This document shows positions 42,480-52,008 of a stretch of 64,000 nucleotides of DNA, one piece after another. This DNA is from Vibrio genomosp. F10 str. ZF-129 (lineage in GTDB: Bacteria; Pseudomonadota; Gammaproteobacteria; Enterobacterales; Vibrionaceae). Position numbers and translations under genes: made by a program. Positions within the stretch are counted from its first letter, which is position 1; every line of letters starts with the position of its first letter. The stretch spans positions 113,880 to 177,879 of the forward strand of contig NZ_AJYQ02000089.1 in NCBI RefSeq assembly GCF_000287055.2. The letters are read 5' to 3'. Under the pieces are notes generated by a model, which made no database searches, was not told the DNA's origin, and was given only the letters and a program-made list of their open reading frames with translations.

Positions 42480-45053
42480 TTATTTCTCCGCTATGGTTTC
42501 AGTCAGTGCTACATGTAAGATGTCGCCTTTTACTTCTGGATACTTCTCGGTAAATGTTGCAGGACGGTGCTGCTCACGCGCTTCAACAAACACAACGTTA
42601 TCATCACGTAAATCCGAATTGATAAAGTGAGAAAAACGTTTTAACTGAGACTTGTCATTGATGGTACCGGTCCACTCACAGCGGAAATTTCCGACTAAAG
42701 ATGCTACATCTGCTTCCAATTGATCATTGATGCCGAGCTTATTGTCGACAATAACATCGCGTAAGTAATCAACTCCCCCCTCCAGGTTGTCCATCCATAC
42801 CGAAGTACGTTGTAGTGGCGCAGCCGTGCGGATGTAGAACATCATGAATCGGTCGATGTATTTGATCAGCGTTTCTTGGTCTAGGTCGCTTGCCAGTAAG
42901 TCTGCGTGACGAGGCTTCATGCCACCGTTGCCACACACATACATGTTCCAACCTGCGTCAGTTGCGATAATACCTAAGTCTTTACCTTGAGCTTCTGCAC
43001 ACTCACGAGTACAGCCAGACACACCAAACTTCATCTTATGAGGAGTGCGGATGCCTTTGTAACGGTTCTCGATCATCACACCTAGTCCGACAGAGTCTTG
43101 AACGCCATAGCGACACCAAGTTGAACCGACACATGTTTTCGCCATACGCAGGGCTTTCGCATACGCTTGGCCCGTTTCGTAGCCTGCTGCGATTAACTTC
43201 TTCCAGATTACTGGTAAGTCATCTTTTTGAGCACCGAACAGACCAATACGTTGTGCGCCTGTTATCTTGGTGTACAAGTTGTATTCAGCAGCGACCTCAG
43301 CAAGAACAGACAAAGCTTTAGGTGTGACTTCGCCACCAGCCATCCTAGGAATGACCGAGTATGTTCCGTCTTTTTGAATGTTACCGAGAAAGTTGTCATT
43401 GGTATCATGAAGCTTAACGAGCTCAGGTTTAAGGATGTGCTCACCCCAGCATGACGCAAGGATAGAGCCAGCAAGAGGTTTACACACTTCACAGCCGTAA
43501 CCTTTACCGTACTTCTCTAGTAATTCATCGAATGTTTTGATTTCTTCGATGCGAATTAGGTGGAAAAGCTCTTGGCGAGAGTAAGCAAAGTGCTCACATA
43601 CGTCGTTCTTCACTTCAACACCCGCTTTAGCAAGCTCAGCGTTTAGTACTGAAGTTACTAATGGAATACAACCACCACAGCCAGTACCTGCACCCGTTAC
43701 TGCTTTGATATCACCAATGGTCTGGTGACCTTCAGCAACCGCTTGAGCGATCTTGCCCTTAGTCACATCAAAACAAGAACAGATAACGGCAGATTCAGGA
43801 AGTGAGTCTGCGCCAAGTGTTGGCTTTTCAGCACCAGCGTGCGCAGGAAGAATCAACGCATCTGGGTGCTCTGGCAGGTCAATTTCATTGAGCATCAGTT
43901 GAAGAAGGTCGCCATAGTCGGATGTGTCACCGACCATTACCGCACCAAGCAGCTTCTTGTTATCTTCAGAAACGATGAGACGTTTATAAACTTCTTGCTC
44001 TTCGTTTTGGTAAACGTAGCTTTTACAACCAGGAGTACGACCATTTGCATCACCGATTGACCCTACTTTCACTCCCAGAAGCTTAAGCTTCGCAGACATG
44101 TCAGCACCTTCAAATGTGCTTTCGTTACCGACAACGTGGTCAACCGCTACTGTCGCCATCTTGTAACCAGGAGCCACTAGCCCATAGAACGTTTGGTTCC
44201 AAGACGCACATTCACCGATAGCGTAGATATCTTGGTCTGTCGTCTGACAGTGATCGTTAATCTCGATACCACCGCGAGGCGCAATACCTAGACCCATTTG
44301 ACGAGCCAGTTTGTCTTGTGGGCGAATACCAGCAGAGAATACGATGAAATCAGTTTCTAGCTCAGTGCCGTCTGCAAAACGCATTACGTTACGAGCTTCA
44401 GTACCTTCAGGAGCAATTTCAAGCGTGTTCTTGCTTGTATGGACGTTTACACCCATACGTTCGATCTTTTGACGAAGCTGATTACCACCTGCAAGATCAA
44501 GCTGCTCTGCCATAAGCTTTGGAGCAAACTCTACAACGTGCGTCGTGACACCGAGTGCTTTAAGTGCGCCTGCTGCTTCAAGGCCAAGTAGACCACCACC
44601 AACAACAACACCAGATTTAGAATTCTTTGCCGTCGCTTCGATAGCTTTTAGATCTTCGATTGTGCGATAAACAAAACAGTCTTTACCTTCGTTGCCTTTG
44701 ATTGGCGGTACGAATGGGAAAGAACCAGTAGCAAGAACAAGTTTGTCGTATTGAATTTCTCGACCAGTGCTTGAGTAAACGGTTTTCTTTTCACGGTTAA
44801 CGTTAATAGCACGTTCACCGATCAGCATGTTAATGCCGTGTTTCTCGTAGAAACCTTCTTTAACTAAAGAAAGTTCGTCTGCAGTGTGATGTGAAAAGTA
44901 AGAAGAAAGGTGGACACGATCATACGCAACGCGGGGTTCTTCACAGAAGACGGTGATGTCCATTTTTGACACCTCTGTCTTTTCGACCAAATCTTCGATA
45001 TAGCGATGACCGACCATGCCGTTACCGATAATGACTAGCTTCATCTTACTCAT
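42480..45053 (-). CDS. nirB: Nitrite reductase (NADH) large subunit
   Basis: 857 residues from ATG 45053, preferred over TTG 45068 because GGGA lies eight bases before it. N-terminal FAD/NAD domains (LVIIGNGMVGHRYIEDL, GVVVGGGLLGLEAAGAL, IYAIGECASW), a [2Fe-2S] BFD-like region (VICSCFDVTKGKI with GTGCGGCIPL), then the siroheme and [4Fe-4S] sulfite/nitrite-reductase domain with VSGCTRECAEAQGKDLG and the second pair near MYVCGNGG. It reduces nitrite to ammonium in the cytoplasm with NADH. Operon nirB-nirD-nirC, then cobA. Confidence 0.96.
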   Translation of the reverse strand: MSKMKLVIIGNGMVGHRYIEDLVEKTEVSKMDITVFCEEPRVAYDRVHLSSYFSHHTADELSLVKEGFYEKHGINMLIGERAINVNREKKTVYSSTGREIQYDKLVLATGSFPFVPPIKGNEGKDCFVYRTIEDLKAIEATAKNSKSGVVVGGGLLGLEAAGALKALGVTTHVVEFAPKLMAEQLDLAGGNQLRQKIERMGVNVHTSKNTLEIAPEGTEARNVMRFADGTELETDFIVFSAGIRPQDKLARQMGLGIAPRGGIEINDHCQTTDQDIYAIGECASWNQTFYGLVAPGYKMATVAVDHVVGNESTFEGADMSAKLKLLGVKVGSIGDANGRTPGCKSYVYQNEEQEVYKRLIVSEDNKKLLGAVMVGDTSDYGDLLQLMLNEIDLPEHPDALILPAHAGAEKPTLGADSLPESAVICSCFDVTKGKIAQAVAEGHQTIGDIKAVTGAGTGCGGCIPLVTSVLNAELAKAGVEVKNDVCEHFAYSRQELFHLIRIEEIKTFDELLEKYGKGYGCEVCKPLAGSILASCWGEHILKPELVKLHDTNDNFLGNIQKDGTYSVIPRMAGGEVTPKALSVLAEVAAEYNLYTKITGAQRIGLFGAQKDDLPVIWKKLIAAGYETGQAYAKALRMAKTCVGSTWCRYGVQDSVGLGVMIENRYKGIRTPHKMKFGVSGCTRECAEAQGKDLGIIATDAGWNMYVCGNGGMKPRHADLLASDLDQETLIKYIDRFMMFYIRTAAPLQRTSVWMDNLEGGVDYLRDVIVDNKLGINDQLEADVASLVGNFRCEWTGTINDKSQLKRFSHFINSDLRDDNVVFVEAREQHRPATFTEKYPEVKGDILHVALTETIAEK

Positions 45054-45133
45054 AGATATTCCCAACAATTATATTTCTTAGCAATCAATTTGCTTAACTG
45101 GCTGCATTTTGAAATATGAAAAATAATTAACAC

Positions 45134-45147
45134 ATGATGTAAATCAA
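45134..45147 (-). promoter_or_regulatory. FNR box of the nirB promoter
   Basis: On the minus strand TTGATTTACATCAT, one mismatch to the FNR consensus. The centre is about 87 bp before the nirB start. If it sits at -41.5 as in E. coli nirB, transcription begins near 45099. Confidence 0.7.
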
Positions 45148-45160
45148 TTACGAACTTAAA

Positions 45161-45176
45161 CAACCCTAAAGGGGTA
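45161..45176 (-). promoter_or_regulatory. NarP/NarL-like 7-2-7 site upstream of the FNR box
   Basis: On the minus strand TACCCCT-TT-AGGGTTG, with a perfect first heptamer (TACYYMT) and an imperfect second one. Its centre is 28 bp from that of the FNR box, the same spacing as the -69.5 and -41.5 sites of the E. coli nirB promoter. Confidence 0.55.
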
Positions 45177-45463
45177 GAAAGTCAGGTCGGTAAACGTACA
45201 GCTCGTCAACTGATTTGCATCTTCTTGTATTATTGATCTTTCAGCTGCTTGTCCCCTAACACGCTACACCCTACCGAGTCAGTGTTAGTGATGCACAATG
45301 CCTAACTTAATTACAGATCTGTAATATCCTTCCACATAGTCGGTATCTATGTCTTTAATGTGTTCAAATCCCAATTACGCCCTTAAAGGACTGGCTCACC
45401 GTACTGGCGCTAATAATGCATAAACATTGATATACGCACTATCAGGCAGGCGAGGAACGGGTT

Positions 45464-45988
45464 ATGAAACGTCAAATAATTGTTCTAATCATCGGTATAT
45501 CAAGCACTTTACTCGTTGGATGCGGCAGTATTACTCGGTATTTATTGCCAGTAGAAGAATTCGATATTGCCGCTTATTTAGGGACATGGTACGAAGTTGC
45601 CAGATTAGATCACCGCTTTGATCAGGGATTAACCCACAGCCGAACGCAATATACGATTGATGATGATGGAAGCATCAAAGTGGTCAACAGTGGCTGGAGC
45701 GAAGAAGATCACCAATGGAAAGAAGCGATCGGCAAGGCTAAACTGGCTGACGACAACACCGGTCATCTGCACATTTCTTTCTCTGGCCCATTTTATGGTA
45801 GCTATGTGGTCTTCTATCTTGAAGACGACTACTCAACGGCAATGGTAGCCAGTGGCGCAAATGAATTCTGGTTATTGTCGAGAACCAACGAGTTACCTGA
45901 GTACAAAATGAACAAGTATTTACGCATTGCCAAAAAAGCGGGATTTAGTACGGAACAGCTCGTTTTTCCCTTTGAACAAACGTACTAA
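45464..45988 (+). CDS. blc: Outer-membrane lipocalin (Blc-like)
   Basis: 174 residues. A lipoprotein signal with lipobox LLVGC at about residue 20, then the lipocalin signature (LGTWYEVARLDHRFDQGL), the barrel strands and YVVFYLEDDYSTAMVASGA, and the closing FPFEQ. Blc-type lipocalins sit at the outer membrane and bind fatty acids or lysophospholipids. Only a 475-bp intergenic region with the nirB promoter separates it from nirB. Confidence 0.93.
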   Translation: MKRQIIVLIIGISSTLLVGCGSITRYLLPVEEFDIAAYLGTWYEVARLDHRFDQGLTHSRTQYTIDDDGSIKVVNSGWSEEDHQWKEAIGKAKLADDNTGHLHISFSGPFYGSYVVFYLEDDYSTAMVASGANEFWLLSRTNELPEYKMNKYLRIAKKAGFSTEQLVFPFEQTY

Positions 45989-46102
45989 CAAACTGGGTGA
46001 CGTGTTTTCTACAGTATAAAAATAAAAGGGACCAAACTGGCCCCTATTCTATTCTTCCGTTAAGCCATGTATTTGCAAACGGTACAATCAAACCCGCCGC
46101 CG

Positions 46103-47056
46103 TTAATGCTTCAAACCCGTCGCTTTTGCCACAGCAGCCACATCGTTCGAGATGTTAGCAGCAATACTGTGTAACTCTTCAAGCTCTGATTTGGTGAAAG
46201 GGTGAATCAAAATAGACTCCGCGCCATTTTTACCCACGATGGTAGGCAGACTCATGACGACATCTTTCAACCCATATTCACCGTTAATTAACGTCGCAAT
46301 GGGTAGTACCGAACGCTCATCAATTTTAATCGCTTGAATGATTCGAAACACACTCGCAGCAATGCCGTGAGTGGTGTTTTGCTTTCGCTTAAAGATCTCA
46401 TAACCGGCTTGCTTTACCGAGTCGAGTAACTCATCGGCATCAATACGAGCAAGATTATTGGTGTCACAGTAATAATCCGCAGGTTGCCCCGCAATGCTAA
46501 TCAAGCTTTTTGGCGTAAAACAATTGCTGCCGTGCTCGCCAAGTACATAGCCAAATACATTCTTTGGGTCTAAGTTAACTCGATTTGCGACGATAGACAT
46601 CAATCTCGCTGTATCAATAACACAACCACTGCTGATGACCTTATGGGCTGGGAAATCGGTATTTTTAACAATACAATGTGTGACAATGTCACATGGGTTA
46701 CTGACAACAATTAGGGTTGCTTTGGGCGCGACTCGACTGACTTTTAAAGCGATATCAACACCAATTTTGGCATTAATTTCTGCCAAATCCATCCGTGTTT
46801 GTCCCTGCTTAATTTGCGCCCCTGCGGTAATAACAACGATATCTGCACCAATAAGAGACAAATAGTCGTCGCTGGCCAAAATATGGGTATTTTTAGAAAA
46901 GGTTAATGCTGCTGTGTGGCGAAAGTCCAGCACTTCGCCTTCTGCTCGTTCTAGGTTCTGATCAAGTACCACGAGTTCACTCACGCTTCCCAGTGTGAGT
47001 AAATAATTACAAATTCCAACACCCACTGAGCCAGCACCTATCACGCCGATTTTCAT
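46103..47056 (-). CDS. L-lactate/2-hydroxyacid dehydrogenase (LDH/MDH family)
   Basis: 317 residues from ATG 47056. AAGGA directly precedes the first ATG (47062), so the second, six bases on, fits better. NAD-binding GVIGAGSVGVG, catalytic loop with Arg in GQTRMDL, VSNPCDIVT, and the active-site His in LGEHGSNCFT. The residue that sets substrate choice (Gln102 in classic LDH, Arg in MDH) falls on Ile in TAGAQIKQGQTR, so the substrate may be a bulkier 2-oxo acid rather than pyruvate. No operon partner. Name kept general for that reason. Confidence 0.85.
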   Translation of the reverse strand: MKIGVIGAGSVGVGICNYLLTLGSVSELVVLDQNLERAEGEVLDFRHTAALTFSKNTHILASDDYLSLIGADIVVITAGAQIKQGQTRMDLAEINAKIGVDIALKVSRVAPKATLIVVSNPCDIVTHCIVKNTDFPAHKVISSGCVIDTARLMSIVANRVNLDPKNVFGYVLGEHGSNCFTPKSLISIAGQPADYYCDTNNLARIDADELLDSVKQAGYEIFKRKQNTTHGIAASVFRIIQAIKIDERSVLPIATLINGEYGLKDVVMSLPTIVGKNGAESILIHPFTKSELEELHSIAANISNDVAAVAKATGLKH

Positions 47057-47347
47057 GTTCATTCCTTGAGAAAGAGTTTTATCACTGTCAATAGTCTACT
47101 AATACCCCTGCCATAAACGCTATTTTTATTTCAACGCTTGCGAACATTACAGAATTAAACACTAGTTTTTATCTCTAGACTGAAACTAACCAAATCTTAG
47201 CAGAAGAATCCACTGTCAGGAGAAAATCAAATAGCTTATGAGATAAGGATGATAGAGCATTCAAGCTAAACACCCGAAACAGTACAGAAGAAAAAGTGAA
47301 GGATGAAAATAGAAATAGAAGTGAAAGAAATAGCAAGGAAAACTCAT

Positions 47348-47998
47348 TTAGCCTTGAGCATCTGGTTGATTTTCAGGCAATGATGCGATGAAAGCAGGGT
47401 GATCAGACAATGCTTTATCGATGGCACTGATTTTCGGAAACTCCGCCATGTCCACATCAAACCGACGCGCGTTATAGACTTGAGGAACCAAGCATACGTC
47501 CGCCAAGCTGATGGTATTGCCAACACAATATTCTTTAGCACTTTTCTTCAATTTTTGCTCAAACGCAGAAAAGCCAACGCTCACCCAGTGGCGATACCAA
47601 TGCTTTTTTTGTTCTGCATCGGCGCCCAACTCGCGCTCTAAATATTGCAAAACTCGTAAGTTGTTGATCGGATGAATATCCATAGCAATATCTTGAGCCA
47701 ATGCCATCACTTGATAACGCTCGATTCCTGCACTAGGCACAAGCTTAGGGCCTGAATAACAGTTATCAAGGTAGTCAATAATGGTGAGTGATTGTGACAA
47801 AATCACTTCTCCGTCCTTGAGTACCGGGACCAATTCACTAGCGTTTAGCGACCGAAACTCAGGCTGATGTTGCTCTCCACCTTGGTTAAGTAGATGGATC
47901 GATTGATGCTGATACATTAACTGTTTTAGGTTCAAAGCAATACGAACACGATACGCAGCTGATGAACGCCAGTATCCGTACAAAGTCATGGGAGCCAT
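47348..47998 (-). CDS. maiA: Maleylacetoacetate isomerase
   Basis: 216 residues from ATG 47998; the ribosome site AAGGAAAGG lies within the first codons of the longer frame (48019), so that start is unlikely. Zeta-class glutathione transferase with the SSAAYRVRIALNL active-site segment (Ser-Ser-Ala), ELVPVLKDG and SLTIIDYLD for glutathione binding. It isomerises maleylacetoacetate to fumarylacetoacetate in tyrosine breakdown. Last gene of hppD-hmgA-fahA-maiA. Confidence 0.94.
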   Translation of the reverse strand: MAPMTLYGYWRSSAAYRVRIALNLKQLMYQHQSIHLLNQGGEQHQPEFRSLNASELVPVLKDGEVILSQSLTIIDYLDNCYSGPKLVPSAGIERYQVMALAQDIAMDIHPINNLRVLQYLERELGADAEQKKHWYRHWVSVGFSAFEQKLKKSAKEYCVGNTISLADVCLVPQVYNARRFDVDMAEFPKISAIDKALSDHPAFIASLPENQPDAQG

Positions 47999-48083
47999 CG
48001 GCCTTTCCTTTTCATTCATTTCATTATCAACCGGAATGCTTTACGGAATTAAACTGTCTCAAATAATTTGGGGGTTTAGACAG

Positions 48084-48117
48084 TTAGGTTCGTTATATAA
48101 TTAGGTGCGTTATATAG
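48084..48117. repeat. 17-bp direct tandem duplication between fahA and maiA
   Basis: TTAGGTTCGTTATATAA is followed directly by TTAGGTGCGTTATATAG (two differences) and a further TTAG. It lies just after the fahA stop in the operon. Confidence 0.75.
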
Positions 48118-48123
48118 TTAGAG

Positions 48124-49143
48124 TCAGGGCGCCTTATAAGGCACCACTTTTTGTTCGATTGCTCCAAATATGCTGGCGCCTTGTCGGTTTTTCATTTCTA
48201 TTTTTATCGTGTCTTGAAACTTCATAAAGGAAGTAGTGGGCTGACCGTCGCGGATCGTTTCAATCATTCTAACTTCAGCAATACAGGAGTACCCCACTCC
48301 ACCTTCAGTAATTGCACTGCCGTGATCGGTTCCTTGTTTATTCGAGACCGTCCCAGAACCTATGATCGTTCCAGAGCAAAGAGGCCGTGTTTTTGCCGCA
48401 TGAGCGATAAGCTGCCCAAAATCAAATGTCATATCAACACCAGCATTCGGACAACCAAAAAGCGCGTTATTGTAGTGAGATTCAAGAGGCAAATGGACTT
48501 TCGCGCCTTCCCACTCGGCGTCCAACTCATCAGGTGTGACGGCAACCGGAGAAAATGCGGAAGATGGCTTAGACTGATAGAAACCAAATCCTTTGCCTAA
48601 TTCAGCTGGGATTAACCCTCGTAAAGAGACGTCATTGACCAACATTAATAAACAAATTGAGTTCGCCGCTTGCTTCGCATTCATACCCATAGGAACATCT
48701 GTCGTAATGACTGCGACTTCCGCTTCAAAATCAATCCCCCACGCTTCACTTTCTACAGGAATATCGTCCCTTGGTCCTAAGAACGCATCGGATCCCCCTT
48801 GATACATCAATGGATCACTCCAAAAGCTATCTGGGATCTCCGCCCCCCTTGCTTGGCGAACCAATTCAACGTGGTTGACGTACGCCGATCCGTCCGCCCA
48901 ATGATAAGCACGAGGCAATGGCGATTCACATTGTTTGGAATCAAAGGCTATTGTGTCTGTCGCTTCCCCTTGGTTTAGCAAGTCGTATCTCGCTTTTAAA
49001 GGCGTCACGACATTTTGCCAATTATCTAAGGCACTTTGCAAAGTCGGCGCGATATCGGGAACAGAAACACATTGAGTAAGATCTTTACTCACGACAACTA
49101 ATGTCCCATCTCTCATTCCATTTCTTAGTGTGGCTAACTTCAT
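48124..49143 (-). CDS. fahA: Fumarylacetoacetate hydrolase family protein
   Basis: 339 residues from ATG 49143 (MKLATLRNG); the longer frame start at 49158 lacks support. Hydrolase core with the metal ligands in WGIDFEAEVAVI (E-x-E) and QANSICLLMLVNDVSLRG; GTIIGSGTVSN is typical. It cleaves fumarylacetoacetate to fumarate and acetoacetate, the last step of tyrosine degradation. Between hmgA and maiA. Confidence 0.93.
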   Translation of the reverse strand: MKLATLRNGMRDGTLVVVSKDLTQCVSVPDIAPTLQSALDNWQNVVTPLKARYDLLNQGEATDTIAFDSKQCESPLPRAYHWADGSAYVNHVELVRQARGAEIPDSFWSDPLMYQGGSDAFLGPRDDIPVESEAWGIDFEAEVAVITTDVPMGMNAKQAANSICLLMLVNDVSLRGLIPAELGKGFGFYQSKPSSAFSPVAVTPDELDAEWEGAKVHLPLESHYNNALFGCPNAGVDMTFDFGQLIAHAAKTRPLCSGTIIGSGTVSNKQGTDHGSAITEGGVGYSCIAEVRMIETIRDGQPTTSFMKFQDTIKIEMKNRQGASIFGAIEQKVVPYKAP

Positions 49144-49232
49144 TATGTTTTCCCTCATCCCTGCTGGTTTTTCTTATTGCTGTCGTGTGGATTTCAAGCA
49201 CCCTGATATTCTTACCGATCTTCTTGCTATGG

Positions 49233-49252
49233 TTTCTTGTTGTTTCTTGTTG
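49233..49252. repeat. 10-bp tandem duplication between hmgA and fahA
   Basis: TTTCTTGTTG occurs twice in a row, then a related GTTCTTCTTA. Another slippage-like array in the tyrosine operon. Confidence 0.7.
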
Positions 49253-49289
49253 GTTCTTCTTATCTTAGAAGGTACTTAACCGGCGTTTA

Positions 49290-50420
49290 TTAAGTTGTGC
49301 GCCAGCTGTACACGTAGTCCTTGTTTTCAACGCCATCCACCGCTGATGTAAAGTGTAAAGCATGGCGCGTATCAATCATGACCGCCACTTCATCAGTAAA
49401 TGTCTTCTTATGCTCTAACCCTGCTTTAAACGCTTTGGGGTGCGGTCCGTGAGTAAATCCAGCGGGATGGAAGGTCATCATGCCCGCTTCTATATTATCG
49501 CGGCTAAAGAAATCCCCTTGGTGATAGAACAGCACTTCATCGTAATCATCATTGTTATGATAAAAAGGCACTTTCAATGCACCCGGATCACTTTCGATTG
49601 GCCTTGGCACAAAGGTACAAACAACAAAACCCTCACCAACAAACGTAGTATGAGCCGAGGGTGGAAGATGATAACGGTGTGACATCAAAGGCCGAATATC
49701 GCGCCAGTTAAGCTTAACTACGCTAAGATCACCATGCCAACCAATAGCATCAAGCGGATTGAATGGATACGTGATCACACTCAGGCTATCGTGCCTTTTT
49801 ACGACAACTTTCGTGGTTTCCTCGGAATATTGTGCTTTAAATGCCTCATCGATTGAGGGGATTTGCAAAACCGCAGGATCAAACAAAGCGTGGTTTCCTA
49901 CAATCCCTTTTTCTGGAAAAGAATACGCCCCATCACTGTTTTCAATCATCAAAAAAAACAATGGCTCCTCGACTTCAATTCGCCACATTGTCGAGCGAGG
50001 AATCATGACATAATCCCCTTCAGCAATGTCTAGGTGGCCATAATCACAATAGAACTTCCCTTTGCCGCCGTGGACAAACAAGAGCTCATCCCCATCTGCG
50101 TTTCGGACTAACTCAGACATTGATTGCTCTAGTTGCCACACTCGAATTTTACACTGATCATTGTGAAGGACATTGGGCACAGACCAAGGGCTATCTTGAA
50201 CCGCTGAAGTTAACTGCGTTAAATCGAAAGCTCTGGGTTTAAGATCACCTTGCCACTCCTGCCAATCGGTTGGGGCATGTTGGTGATGAAAGTGCGTCGC
50301 GGGGCCAAAAAAACCACTGCGGCCCGCTTCTCGTTCATAGATGCCTTGTTCGGGGAAATCAGCGTGTGCCTGCTTAGAGCTGATGCCTTCTTTATGAGGA
50401 AACGTAATCCATTTATTCAT
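49290..50420 (-). CDS. hmgA: Homogentisate 1,2-dioxygenase
   Basis: 376 residues. Cupin-type iron dioxygenase with HGGKGKFYCDYGHLDIAEGDYVMIPRSTMWRIEV and iron ligands in the C-terminal half (YHNNDDYDEVLFYHQGDF, FHPAGFTHGPHPKA). It opens the homogentisate ring to maleylacetoacetate. Loss of this enzyme in vibrios gives pyomelanin. It is 8 bp from hppD, same strand, so they are co-transcribed. Confidence 0.95.
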   Translation of the reverse strand: MNKWITFPHKEGISSKQAHADFPEQGIYEREAGRSGFFGPATHFHHQHAPTDWQEWQGDLKPRAFDLTQLTSAVQDSPWSVPNVLHNDQCKIRVWQLEQSMSELVRNADGDELLFVHGGKGKFYCDYGHLDIAEGDYVMIPRSTMWRIEVEEPLFFLMIENSDGAYSFPEKGIVGNHALFDPAVLQIPSIDEAFKAQYSEETTKVVVKRHDSLSVITYPFNPLDAIGWHGDLSVVKLNWRDIRPLMSHRYHLPPSAHTTFVGEGFVVCTFVPRPIESDPGALKVPFYHNNDDYDEVLFYHQGDFFSRDNIEAGMMTFHPAGFTHGPHPKAFKAGLEHKKTFTDEVAVMIDTRHALHFTSAVDGVENKDYVYSWRTT

Positions 50421-50428
50421 AGTAACCC

Positions 50429-51514
50429 CTATGATTTCACATCTTCTTTGTTAAGCACGCCTCGACGAATTTGGTCTTCTTCAATCGATTCAAACAACGC
50501 CTTAAAATTACCTTCACCAAATCCTTCGTTGCCTTTACGTTGAATGATTTCAAAAAAGACTGGGCCTATGACCGTTTGAGTAAAGATCTGCAATAAAATA
50601 CCGTCTTTTTCCGGTGCGCCGTCTATCAGTATTCTCAACTCTTTAAGTTGCTCTAGATCTTCACTATGGCCTGAAACACGTTGGTTGACTTTATCGTAAT
50701 AGGTATCGAGGGTGGGCATGAAATCCATTCCTCGTGAACGCAAAGTCCGCACCGTTTCGTAGATATCTTCTGTGCTCAGGGCAATGTGCTGAATACCTTC
50801 ACCGTTATATTCTTTGAGATACTCTTCAATCTGTGATTTATCGTCGGATGATTGGTTAATGGGAATTCGAATTTTCCCGCAGGGCGCGGTCATGGCTCTG
50901 CTGGTTAAACCAGTGAGTTTTCCTTCAATGTCGAAGTATCGAATCTCTTTGAAGTTTCCAATGCCTTCATAGAAGCTTGACCAAACATCCATTTGACCTT
51001 GCATCACGTTATGGGTCAGGTGATCAATCTCAAAAAGGCCGACATCTTTTTGAGCCAGTCTTTCTTCCATATCTGGGTAAAAGTTGAAGTCAACGTCATA
51101 GATACTCTGGCTACCATAGCGATCCACAAAATAGAGCAGGCTTTTGCCAATACCATAGATAGCTGGAATACTGAGTTCCATCGGGCCGATTTCAGTTTTA
51201 TATTCCTCTCCTCCATTTTTAAGAGCGTGCGCCATGGCTTGTGATGCGTCCTTCACTCGAAACGCCATACCACACACTGATGGCCCATGAAGTTTAGCAA
51301 AGGCTTCTGCTGGGCTATTAGGCTCGGCATTCACGATGAAGTTCACATCTCCCTGACGATACAGCCACGCCTGTTTTGAACGGTGCTTGGCTACTTCAGC
51401 AAACCCTAATGAACTGAATAACTGCTTTAGATCATCGATCCCTTTGCTACTGACTGCTGTGTATTCAACAAACTCAAATCCATCGGTTCCTAGCGGGTTA
51501 CTTTTATCCAACAT
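50429..51514 (-). CDS. hppD: 4-hydroxyphenylpyruvate dioxygenase
   Basis: 361 residues from ATG 51514 (MLDKSNPLG). AAAAGGA lies six bases in front, while it touches the ATG at 51520; the frame open to 51616 gives an unlikely N-terminal extension. Glyoxalase-fold dioxygenase with FEFVEYTA, VCGMAFRVKD, EIDHLTHNV, GEGIQHIALSTEDI, LLQIFTQTVIGPVFFEIIQRKGNEGFGEGNF carrying the iron ligands (two His and one Glu). Converts 4-hydroxyphenylpyruvate to homogentisate. First gene of the tyrosine operon. Confidence 0.95.
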   Translation of the reverse strand: MLDKSNPLGTDGFEFVEYTAVSSKGIDDLKQLFSSLGFAEVAKHRSKQAWLYRQGDVNFIVNAEPNSPAEAFAKLHGPSVCGMAFRVKDASQAMAHALKNGGEEYKTEIGPMELSIPAIYGIGKSLLYFVDRYGSQSIYDVDFNFYPDMEERLAQKDVGLFEIDHLTHNVMQGQMDVWSSFYEGIGNFKEIRYFDIEGKLTGLTSRAMTAPCGKIRIPINQSSDDKSQIEEYLKEYNGEGIQHIALSTEDIYETVRTLRSRGMDFMPTLDTYYDKVNQRVSGHSEDLEQLKELRILIDGAPEKDGILLQIFTQTVIGPVFFEIIQRKGNEGFGEGNFKALFESIEEDQIRRGVLNKEDVKS

Positions 51515-52008
51515 GGTCATTCCTTTTATTGGCTGTTTTGCTCCAGATGATTGGTACTCACTTAGATGCCTGTGCATTAGCTTATCTGCTTGTTTAGCAA
51601 CTGAGCGCTTGTTCACTAACTTAAGTCAAAAGCCCGTTGCATTTGAACTTTATGGCCAAAATACTTAACCCCAATGGCCTCACCTAAAGATGTAATCAAA
51701 ATGTTACATAAAGTGATAACCACCTTTATCACGCCAGCACTAGGAACAAATAAAGACAATATAAATCAATAATAAAAAATGAATTCATTCAATAACCAAT
51801 CTACGACCAAGTGTTAAAACTCAAGTTACAGCCCTCACAAAGTGCAACATAATGTTTACATTTCGTGTAATTATGAAAAGACACTAACCAAACCCTTCCT
51901 TTTACTGCTCAGTTACTGGGCAAGAAAACAATTCATTGATTTATCGCAGGGTAATATGACGTGCTTCAAAGATAAGGTATCCCTTCCTGTTTCCAACGAG
52001 GTAGTACA
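51515..52008. other. Divergent promoter region of hppD and the M20 peptidase gene
   Basis: AT-rich; it must contain both promoters. No TyrR-type TGTAAA-N6-TTTACA box could be read. An ORF on the minus strand at 51913-52143 overlaps the peptidase gene and is not believed. Confidence 0.4.
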
